Made by a program: the position numbers and the translations under genes. A stretch of 14,498 nucleotides of DNA from Thermotoga sp. (GTDB lineage: Bacteria; Thermotogota; Thermotogae; B3-G13): assembly GCA_003641555.1 (NCBI GenBank), contig QNAT01000005.1:1-14498 (forward strand), given 5' to 3'. Within the stretch, counting starts at the first letter, position 1. Each line of letters begins with the position of its first letter. The notes beneath the pieces were generated by a model. It searched no databases. It was not told where the DNA came from and saw only the letters and a program-made list of their open reading frames with translations. Positions 5,269 through 12,592 of the stretch are shown one piece after another.

Positions 5269-8200
5269 ATGGGGAAAATGCACATGATAGTGGGACCACC
5301 GCTATCCAATATGTTGGATTATGTATTAAAAATACTTTCGAAAATATCGAAAGATGGCTCTCCTTACTGTTACAGGTTCATAGGTGCATCGGGCGGAGTA
5401 ATAGATGATATTGCAAAAGAAGCAGTGAAAAGGTCAGGCTTTATCTTCAGAGATAATTTCAAGCCTATAGACCAGTTCGCAGTGGAATTAGTTTCGAGAT
5501 ACAGGCCTGACCTAACGTATATGGATGAAGCTTTCTCTTATGCTTATGTCGCCGATTTTTTGAGAGGTATCTCAGATGATTCCTATTTCGGAAAAAGTAT
5601 TGAAAATCCTTCTTTCATACATAATTTTTCCTCCTTCGCATCTGATGTGCTCGAAAATGATGTCGATTTGAAAGATATTGAAGGCGGGGATGAACGTCTT
5701 ACCATATTACTTGACATTGTTCGAAGATACGAAGAGCAAAAGGAAAAGGATGGTCTGTTCGAAACGGTAAATGCCTATAAACTCGTTGCAGGATTGGATA
5801 TCCCCGAAGGGAAGGAAGGTGATGTACTCTTTGTGTACGGCTTTTCTGATTTGAAACCTATTCACATGAAATATTTCTTTCCAAAACTCTTCACCATATA
5901 TAATGCGATCTATTTTGCATTAACCTACGATGAAAAACGAGAAGATCTGTTCAAAGGGAGTAAAGAGATCTCTCTATTTTTGTCTCATTATTCTCCAGAG
6001 ATAAAAGAATTCAAAACGATAAAAGATGAAGATATGCGTTCACACATAGCGATTTACGCATTTTCGAATGAAGAAAAAAAGCGAAAAGGGAATTTCATCG
6101 AGATAATGAAGTTCAAAGATATACTCGATGAATGTAAAGGTGTAGCCAGGATGGTGAAATCTCTCATACTGAAGGGAGAAGTTTCACCAAAGTCAATATC
6201 TGTGGTGATCAAAAGTCCCTCGACCTATGGTAGAGAACTCATCAAGAGATTCAAAGAATATGGGATACCATTTCATCTGAACGGTTTTATCGATATATCT
6301 GCCAGTAAGATCATAAGACTCATCGTGTTACCCTTTATGATCGCTATCTCAGGTTACAAAGCAGATATGCTGATGAGTTTGGTGGAAAATGGATACATTC
6401 ACATCGACGATGAATCCTCCTTGAGGGCATTTGAATCTATAATAACTCGTTTGAATCTGGATAAGGATAACCTGCCAATGAGTTTTGCATCCAGGAGGAA
6501 GAGATGGTTGTTGAGATTGAGTGAGTATATAGAAAACTTGGAAAATCTGAGAAGGCATTCGAAATATATAGATGAGGAAGTAGACCTTACAGAGATCAAA
6601 AGGGCGATCGAAGATACGAAGGCAGCAGAGGGAATAACACATAAGATATTCAAATATATCGAAGAAATAGGGATGGATAGTAATAGACGCAGAAATATAA
6701 AGGAATATTCTCATCTTTTCGAGAAAAGTGCTGAAAATTTACACGATCTGCTCAGTTCCCGCCTTGAATCGGATGAAAATAATATCGAGAAAAGTTCGTT
6801 AAAGGAGTTCTTCAATGCAATATGGGATCTGGAAAGGGCGCTTTACAAAATAGGAAGAACGGAGATGAATCCGGGAGACTACAGCCTATATCTCAAATCC
6901 ATATTGAATTACAAAACCTTCAAGGTTCAATCTGAGCCAAAAGCCGGAGTTGAGATCCTGGATGTACTTGATGCAAGATATACGAAATCAGATCACAGAT
7001 TTTTTGTGGGTTTCAATGAGTCAATATATCCATCGGTCAGGAAGAATCCCTTATATCAATTGAATTTCGATGATCGCGTGGGAATATATGGAAATGAACC
7101 ATCTCCCAGTATGATCAGTTTTGTGGAGAAGAGACTTAGAGATGATAAACTCGATTTCTTCCTCTCATTAATACAAACGCGAAAAAAAGTCTTCCTGAGT
7201 TATGCGGAAGCGGATCCCAGCGGAAAAAGGTTACTCCCATCGAATTATATTGTTGACCTCGATAGATGTGTCTCCCTTCAAAATGTAGAATCATCTAAAC
7301 TACTTTCCATTCCCGCTTCTCGCGCTGAGGCGAAGATGGTTCTCATGAGTACCCACGATTTAAAAGATCTGCCCTCTCATTATGTAGAAAAATTCGATAT
7401 AAAGGGAATCCTGGATACAATTAAAAGACTGCATGATATTGGTAATGGTAGATTGGCAAAAAAAGAGCATTTGGAGGTATTGAAACGAAGGATAGAGGAA
7501 GAAGAGGATAATACCTTCAGCTACTCCAGATTGAAAAGGTACAAAGAATGTCCTATGCGATACTTCATAGAATACGTCCTGATGATAAAAGAGCCACCCA
7601 GGTACGAATTCGGTCTCACCCCACTTGCGCTTGGTTCCATATATCACATCTGTCTAAAAGAAGTATTCGAATATGCAAAGAAAAAAAGTTATCTGCCATT
7701 TACCAGTGTATCAGATGATAAAGACAAGATGGAGGAAATAAGGAAATTCCTTACAAATAGTGTGGAGAAAGAGTTAAGGGTATTCCCCCACTTACCTAAG
7801 AGTTTCCTGAAGATAAAAAAGATAGATATAGTGGAAAAATTATGGAGATTCTTGACCAGGGTGGAATTCGAGCCTTCCAAAAAAGCTCGATATAATTTCA
7901 TCCCAACCCTTTTTGAATATCCTATAAATGCCCTACAGATAACAGAAGATACAGAAACATTTAAAAATACTATCAAGATAAGTGGAAGGATAGATAGGAT
8001 GGATATTGGAATAGATAAGAACGGTGAAGAGGTCGCTAAGATAATAGACTACAAGAGGAATAGTTCTTCTGGAGATTGGGAACAACTATTTCTTTACAGT
8101 AAAATTGCGAAGAAAGCCACACTTCTGAAGGATAAAAAACTGGTAGAAGCAGTGTTTTATGGGATAGAGAAAGGAAGTAAAAGTGGTAGAGGGATAGAAG

Positions 8201-8418
8201 TAAATGAAGAATATGACGGAGATCTCTCATTCAAAAACAGCCGTGCTAAATTGCCCTTTGAGACTTACAGTGCCTTTCTATTTTACCTTGACAAAATGGT
8301 CAGTGAGATCAAGTCTGGCAATTTTAGAGAAAAAGCAGATCTATGGACCTGTAAAAACTGCCCATTCTCAATGGCTTGCATGAAAGGAGAGCGTTTCGAA
8401 ATTGGATTTCACGAATGA
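5269..8418 (+). CDS. addB: AddB-like subunit of AddAB helicase-nuclease (Fe-S nuclease)
   Basis: This 1049-residue protein is the AddB-type partner of the gene that follows. The C-terminal RecB-type PD-(D/E)XK nuclease is intact: H793, D909 in GRIDRMD, and D927/K929 in IIDYKR. The Fe-S staple seen in AddB nucleases is also complete, with C761 (KECPMRYF) plus C1028-x2-C1031-x5-C1037 (CKNCPFSMAC). The N-terminus keeps the fold start (MIVGPPLSNM) but has lost the lysine of the AddB-type GxxGSGKT loop, so ATP binding there is unlikely. The middle part has VGFNESIYPS, matching the inactive helicase-like core of AddB. The pair resects double-strand breaks for recombination. The start at 5269 fits a leaderless mRNA; ATG at 5284 with GGGGA upstream is an alternative. 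It overlaps addA by 17 bases. The symbol rests on architecture, not on an alignment. Confidence 0.85.
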   Translation: MGKMHMIVGPPLSNMLDYVLKILSKISKDGSPYCYRFIGASGGVIDDIAKEAVKRSGFIFRDNFKPIDQFAVELVSRYRPDLTYMDEAFSYAYVADFLRGISDDSYFGKSIENPSFIHNFSSFASDVLENDVDLKDIEGGDERLTILLDIVRRYEEQKEKDGLFETVNAYKLVAGLDIPEGKEGDVLFVYGFSDLKPIHMKYFFPKLFTIYNAIYFALTYDEKREDLFKGSKEISLFLSHYSPEIKEFKTIKDEDMRSHIAIYAFSNEEKKRKGNFIEIMKFKDILDECKGVARMVKSLILKGEVSPKSISVVIKSPSTYGRELIKRFKEYGIPFHLNGFIDISASKIIRLIVLPFMIAISGYKADMLMSLVENGYIHIDDESSLRAFESIITRLNLDKDNLPMSFASRRKRWLLRLSEYIENLENLRRHSKYIDEEVDLTEIKRAIEDTKAAEGITHKIFKYIEEIGMDSNRRRNIKEYSHLFEKSAENLHDLLSSRLESDENNIEKSSLKEFFNAIWDLERALYKIGRTEMNPGDYSLYLKSILNYKTFKVQSEPKAGVEILDVLDARYTKSDHRFFVGFNESIYPSVRKNPLYQLNFDDRVGIYGNEPSPSMISFVEKRLRDDKLDFFLSLIQTRKKVFLSYAEADPSGKRLLPSNYIVDLDRCVSLQNVESSKLLSIPASRAEAKMVLMSTHDLKDLPSHYVEKFDIKGILDTIKRLHDIGNGRLAKKEHLEVLKRRIEEEEDNTFSYSRLKRYKECPMRYFIEYVLMIKEPPRYEFGLTPLALGSIYHICLKEVFEYAKKKSYLPFTSVSDDKDKMEEIRKFLTNSVEKELRVFPHLPKSFLKIKKIDIVEKLWRFLTRVEFEPSKKARYNFIPTLFEYPINALQITEDTETFKNTIKISGRIDRMDIGIDKNGEEVAKIIDYKRNSSSGDWEQLFLYSKIAKKATLLKDKKLVEAVFYGIEKGSKSGRGIEVNEEYDGDLSFKNSRAKLPFETYSAFLFYLDKMVSEIKSGNFREKADLWTCKNCPFSMACMKGERFEIGFHE

Positions 8419-11176
8419 ACAGTTAAAAGCGATAAAAATAGAAGAAGGTCTGGTAACTGCAAGTGCGGGGAGTGGTAAGACTCGAATACTGGTAGAAAAA
8501 TACCTTGAGGAGTTGAAAAATGGCACAAATGTGGAAAATCTTCTTGCCTTAACCTTCACAGATAAAGCCGCTATGGAAATGAAAGACAGAATATCAAAGC
8601 GAATAGACGACTGGCTCGAAAGCACAGGAGATATGAGATGGTGGAAATTGAAGGATCACATTCCATTTGCAAAGATCTCGACCATACATTCTTTTTGCTC
8701 GGATGTGATACGTGAAAATGCCTTTCTCCTGGGGATAGATAGCGAATTCACGGTAGTGTCAGAAGGGGAAAAGAAAGATATCATAGATACCCTGATAAAT
8801 GATTCCATTAGAAGCTCTCCGGATAAGTATGAGAAGTGCATAGTTCAATTTGGGGTGAAGAAGGTGAAAGAGCTGCTCGAAAAAATAATGGAAGAACGTT
8901 ACTATTTGGATAAGATAGATACGAAGGATATATCGAGTATGAATTATTTAGAAGACCCCACTAACAACTTGAAAGTCATTGAACTCATGGAAGAATTTGT
9001 AGAACAGGCGAAGGAGATAAGGAAAAAATACAAGGAGCACATCTTCAAGGAATCTCGCTTCGATTTTCTGGATCTGCTATTGATAGTTAGGGAACTGTTC
9101 GAGGAGCATCATGAAGTAAGAGAGAGGTACAGGAGGAGGTACAAATGCATATTCGTGGATGAGTTTCAGGATACAAACGAATTGCAAAAGGAGATCATAG
9201 AGGCTGTTCACAAACCGGGTGTGAATAAGATCTTTTACGTAGGAGATGAAAAGCAGTCGATATACAGATTCAGGGGTGCAGACGTATCTGTCTTCATAAA
9301 TACAAAAAAGAGTTTCAACACAAAGAATAAATCGGTATTAGTGATGTCTGATAACTTCCGCTCTCATCCTCAGATAGTCGGTTTCATAAACAATATGTTT
9401 TCTAACATTATGAAAGGAGAGGGCAACGAAGAATTTTCCCCAAAATATGAACCGATGAAGGCAAGGGTATCCCCTAAGAGAAAATTTGGTGGAGTTTGGT
9501 TTGTAAAGGTAGAAGATAGTAATGACGAGTTGGGTAAGATAGCAAGATTTATCCTCCATGTTATTAAAAGATATGAGAATGAATTGAGAGAAAGGAAAAT
9601 GATTTTCAGGAATTTCGTGATATTACTCAGGAAATTGACCAATGTTTCTACCATAGAAAAGGCTCTGGATAAATATCATATACCCTACTACACTGTTAAA
9701 GGTAGAGGTTTTTACGAAAAAATGGAGGTAAAATCGCTCATAAGCTTCTTGAAATTACTGCAGGACCCGGGAGATAATATATCCCTCTTATCCATCTTAC
9801 GTTCTCCCATGATACTCGCAGATGAAGATATGCTCTTTATGATCGATGAGCAGAGGAGAGCAAAAAATGATACTTCATATCTGGAGATATTGAAAGGGAT
9901 AGACGATGAACGGATAAAGACATTCTTAACACTTTACGAGAGACTTCATAGTTTAAAAGGGATGCTGTCCCCATCCGAGGTCTTGAGCAAAGTAATAGAA
10001 GAATTTGACCTACTCGCCATATTATCTGTGTTTCGCAGCAGTGACAAGATGATAGCCAATGTGGAAAAACTACTTCATATGATCGAATTACTCGAATATC
10101 AAGGTTTCAATTATCGTGATATTGTGGAATACCTCACGACGTATGCGAGTCCGAAGGAATCTGAAGCCATGACTGAGGTAGAACAGGCGAATGTCGTCAG
10201 GATAATGAGTATTCATCAAGCGAAAGGTTTGGAGTTCCCCATAGTGATATTGCCGCAGTTAAATGCCTCAGGAGGAAATCAGGGGGACAAAATCATATTC
10301 GAGAGAGGAATTCCCATAATATCCGGACTGTTAAAAGAGAATAAAGCAGCCTCTGTTATCAAAGAAAGTATAAAAAGGGAAAAGATGAAGAATTTGGAGG
10401 AAGAGAAAAGACTTCTCTATGTTGCGATGACAAGGGCCCAGGATCTGCTCGCCTTGTTTTTACCTGTGGAGAAGAAAAACAGGAAGCAAGGTGTTTGGAT
10501 GAAGATCTTATCAGAGGAAAATGGTGTTTTTGAGGATTGGAAAGATTCTTTTATAGAAATCCCGGATGATATTCAACCTTTTGAAGCAAAGGCAGGTTTT
10601 ACATCTCCCCGAGAAAGATTGGACATATCCCTTGCAGAACCAATAGAAAAGGGGTACGATCAGCCGATTGTATCCGTTACAGAGTTGGCGAGGCAGGAAA
10701 TAAAAGAAGAGGTTGATGAATCGAAAGTGAAGGAATTATTCAATGCATACAAAGGAAAATTATTCCATCAGGTACTCGAAATGCTCGACAATGAGAAAAA
10801 AATATGCGACTTGAAGAAAGAAGTGAAGATGGATAGGAGATTTACTGAAAGAGAAAGGAAGGAACTGATAAGGATATTGGAAAACATTAAGGATAATCCC
10901 ATCGTGAAGATGATAGAAAATGCCGATAGGGTCGAAAGTGAAATGTCACTTGAAGCAGAGATGGACGGAAAGATATTCTATGCAAGAGTGGATAAATATT
11001 TCGAATATAAAGGAAAGAACATAGTGGTGGACTTTAAAACCAATAAAGGCAACAAGGCGTACGAAGACGAGCAATTGCGTAACTATGCCAGGATCCTTGA
11101 AAAGGTATTAGGTAAAAAAATGAACGAAGGTTATGTACTCTATCTGGTCAAAAACGATTTCAGACGGGTCCTTTGA
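8402..11176 (+). CDS. addA: AddA-like UvrD-family helicase with RecB-type nuclease
   Basis: The 924-residue motor and nuclease subunit is compact next to the roughly 1200 residues usual for AddA. All superfamily 1A helicase signatures are present: Q-motif FTNEQLKAI, Walker A ASAGSGKT (K26), VDEFQD (D253 E254), GDEKQSIYRFRGAD, the HQAKGLEFP motif (H605) and the arginine-finger motif VAMTRAQDLL (R678). The C-terminal nuclease keeps H789, D864 (ARVDKYF), and D877/K879 (VVDFKTN), then Q and Y of the QLRNYA helix, so it should cut one strand while AddB cuts the other. No Fe-S cysteines are seen in this nuclease. The start is TTG at 8402 inside addB, chosen because it directly precedes FTNEQ and no later Met lies before Walker A; AAAGGAG at 8383-8389 is slightly far (12 bases). 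Translational coupling to addB is likely. Confidence 0.92.
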   Translation: MDFTNEQLKAIKIEEGLVTASAGSGKTRILVEKYLEELKNGTNVENLLALTFTDKAAMEMKDRISKRIDDWLESTGDMRWWKLKDHIPFAKISTIHSFCSDVIRENAFLLGIDSEFTVVSEGEKKDIIDTLINDSIRSSPDKYEKCIVQFGVKKVKELLEKIMEERYYLDKIDTKDISSMNYLEDPTNNLKVIELMEEFVEQAKEIRKKYKEHIFKESRFDFLDLLLIVRELFEEHHEVRERYRRRYKCIFVDEFQDTNELQKEIIEAVHKPGVNKIFYVGDEKQSIYRFRGADVSVFINTKKSFNTKNKSVLVMSDNFRSHPQIVGFINNMFSNIMKGEGNEEFSPKYEPMKARVSPKRKFGGVWFVKVEDSNDELGKIARFILHVIKRYENELRERKMIFRNFVILLRKLTNVSTIEKALDKYHIPYYTVKGRGFYEKMEVKSLISFLKLLQDPGDNISLLSILRSPMILADEDMLFMIDEQRRAKNDTSYLEILKGIDDERIKTFLTLYERLHSLKGMLSPSEVLSKVIEEFDLLAILSVFRSSDKMIANVEKLLHMIELLEYQGFNYRDIVEYLTTYASPKESEAMTEVEQANVVRIMSIHQAKGLEFPIVILPQLNASGGNQGDKIIFERGIPIISGLLKENKAASVIKESIKREKMKNLEEEKRLLYVAMTRAQDLLALFLPVEKKNRKQGVWMKILSEENGVFEDWKDSFIEIPDDIQPFEAKAGFTSPRERLDISLAEPIEKGYDQPIVSVTELARQEIKEEVDESKVKELFNAYKGKLFHQVLEMLDNEKKICDLKKEVKMDRRFTERERKELIRILENIKDNPIVKMIENADRVESEMSLEAEMDGKIFYARVDKYFEYKGKNIVVDFKTNKGNKAYEDEQLRNYARILEKVLGKKMNEGYVLYLVKNDFRRVL

Positions 11177-11178
11177 GT

Positions 11179-11206
11179 GTTTGGCAGACATAATTCTATG
11201 TCAAAC
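11179..11206 (+). other. Bulged stem-loop between addA and the aldo/keto reductase gene
   Basis: GTTT (11179-11182) and GACATA (11187-11192) pair with TATGTC (11197-11202) and AAAC (11203-11206), leaving an ATTC tetraloop and a four-base GGCA bulge on the 5' side. A run of six T's at 11215-11220 follows eight bases later. It may be a weak or attenuating terminator after addA. I see no convincing promoter in the 78-base gap. Confidence 0.4.
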
Positions 11207-11239
11207 GGTCTTAATTTTTTCTTTATGTTCAGAAATCGT

Positions 11240-11247
11240 AAGGAGGG
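11240..11247 (+). promoter_or_regulatory. Ribosome binding site that sets the reductase start
   Basis: AAGGAGGG lies seven bases before the ATG at 11255. It selects this codon over the in-frame GTG at 11177, whose 26-residue extension would be read through the stem-loop and shows no family resemblance. Confidence 0.85.
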
Positions 11248-11254
11248 ATCAAGG

Positions 11255-12403
11255 ATGAATTGTAGAAAGTTTGGCAAACATGATTTTGAGATCTCTATCC
11301 TCGGTTTTGGATGCATGAGATTTCCTGTTATAAATGATGATGAATCTAAAATCAACGAAAAAGAAACTATCAAAATGCTTCATTACGCCATAGACAATGG
11401 TGTAAACTACCTTGATACTGCTTATCCATATCATGGAGGTAACAGTGAGGTTATAGTTGGCAAAGCACTACAGGGTGGCTATAGGGAAAAGGTTAGACTT
11501 GCAACAAAGCTTCCGGTATGGCTTGTAAAAACTTATGATGATTTCAATATATTTTTGAAAGAACAGCTCGAAAAACTGCATACAGAACATGTTGATTGCT
11601 ACCTTCTTCATGCACTCAACAAATACTCGTGGCGGAGGATGAAGGATCTGGGAGCTCTTGATTTTCTCACCAGAGCAATTAAGGATGGGAAGATAAAATA
11701 CGCAGGATTTTCATTTCACGATGATTTCAAGACATTCAAAGAGATAATTGATTCATATGACTGGGATTTTTGCCAGATCCAATTCAATTACCTTGATGAA
11801 AACTACCAGGCTGGTATTTCTGGATTAAAATATGCGGCATCTAAGAATATAGCCGTCATTGCCATGGAACCTATAAGAGGTGGAAAGCTTGCTAAGAACC
11901 TTCCGAAAGAGGTTAAAGCCATTTTCGGTAAATCAAAGATCAAAAGAAGTCCTGCCGAATGGGCTTTAAGATGGGTATGGAATCATCCAGAAATTACACT
12001 TCTTCTAAGTGGAATGAGCTCCTTGGATCAGGTTGTTGAAAATGTGAAAGTGGCAAACGATGCCTATCCCATGCCACTAAGTGAAAAAGAATTGGATATC
12101 ATAAATGAGGTAAAAGAAATATACAAGAAGAAGATAAAAGTGAATTGTACTTCATGTGGCTATTGTATACCGTGTCCTAATAACGTAAACATCCCGAAGA
12201 TCTTTAATCTCTATAACACCGCATTTATGCTTGATATGTTGGAAGAATCCTCGAAAAATTACAGGGAATTCATTGAGCAAGGAATAGATGCCTCAAAGTG
12301 TGTTGAATGTGGGAATTGTGAAAGCATGTGTCCACAACACTTGCACATAATGGATTCTTTAAAGGAAGTACATAAGGTTTTCACAACATATCATTCGAGA
12401 TGA
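11255..12403 (+). CDS. Aldo/keto reductase with C-terminal two-cluster ferredoxin domain
   Basis: The 382-residue cytoplasmic oxidoreductase belongs to the group of aldo/keto reductases fused to a ferredoxin (COG1453 type). The TIM barrel (1-290) has the catalytic tetrad: D54 and Y59 in DTAYPYHGG, K85 in ATKLP, H119 in YLLHAL. The C-terminal part carries two cysteine motifs: CTSCGYCIPCP (C-x2-C-x2-C-x2-C-P) and CVECGNCESMCP (C-x2-C-x2-C-x3-C-P), expected to hold two [4Fe-4S] clusters. This suggests that electrons may come from ferredoxin or flavin partners as well as NAD(P)H. The substrate is unknown. It is 78 bases downstream of addA and may be read from the same transcript, though no functional link to DNA repair is evident. 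Ile codons look somewhat less ATA-biased than in the helicase genes, a faint hint of a different origin. Confidence 0.93.
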   Translation: MNCRKFGKHDFEISILGFGCMRFPVINDDESKINEKETIKMLHYAIDNGVNYLDTAYPYHGGNSEVIVGKALQGGYREKVRLATKLPVWLVKTYDDFNIFLKEQLEKLHTEHVDCYLLHALNKYSWRRMKDLGALDFLTRAIKDGKIKYAGFSFHDDFKTFKEIIDSYDWDFCQIQFNYLDENYQAGISGLKYAASKNIAVIAMEPIRGGKLAKNLPKEVKAIFGKSKIKRSPAEWALRWVWNHPEITLLLSGMSSLDQVVENVKVANDAYPMPLSEKELDIINEVKEIYKKKIKVNCTSCGYCIPCPNNVNIPKIFNLYNTAFMLDMLEESSKNYREFIEQGIDASKCVECGNCESMCPQHLHIMDSLKEVHKVFTTYHSR

Positions 12404-12410
12404 ATGATAT
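12388..12410 (+). other. Perfect 9-bp hairpin across the reductase stop codon
   Basis: ATATCATTC (12388-12396), loop GAGAT, GAATGATAT (12402-12410) is a perfect 9-bp stem whose loop and right arm include the TGA at 12401-12403. No T-run follows, so it is not a standard intrinsic terminator. It could stabilise the mRNA 3' end or help factor-dependent stopping. Confidence 0.5.
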
Positions 12411-12436
12411 CTCACTCATGTGTATAAGGTACAATA

Positions 12437-12472
12437 AATTGATCCACTCAAGGCCATTGAGAATTGATCCAC
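12437..12472. repeat. 11-bp direct repeat flanking a small hairpin
   Basis: AATTGATCCAC occurs at 12437-12447 and again at 12462-12472, a 25-base period. Between them CTCAA (12447-12451) pairs with TTGAG (12457-12461) around GGCCA. It lies in the 189-base gap between the convergent reductase and metH genes. Confidence 0.5.
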
Positions 12473-12592
12473 AAAAGACACGAAGTAAAAAAGATGTTGG
12501 ATGGTAGATGAGTAAATGGGTGAATGAGCAATGTTAAGTGATTCGTGATGATTAGTGCTAATTCGTGTCCCGTATAATCTATCATTTAACAT
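12473..12592. other. Non-coding repeat-rich stretch between convergent genes
   Basis: No gene is evident. ATTCGTG appears at 12541-12547 and 12561-12567, around the dyad ATTAG-TG-CTAAT (12551-12562). A wider inverted pair ATGTTAA (12531-12537) and TTAACAT (12586-12592) encloses this block and abuts the metH stop. Short purine-rich near-repeats (GATG, GTAGATGAG, GTGAATGAG) fill 12490-12530. It could act as a folded 3' end for metH or be decayed repeat DNA. Confidence 0.4.

Noticed and set aside
11177..11254. GTG start at 11177 for the aldo/keto reductase
   Set aside because: The 26 extra residues pass through the stem-loop, there is no ribosome site, and ATG at 11255 has an excellent AAGGAGG and the family's usual start.
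12388..12592. CRISPR array or attachment site
   Set aside because: Repeats are only two copies, 7-11 bp long, with unequal spacing; there is no integrase, tRNA or regular array.
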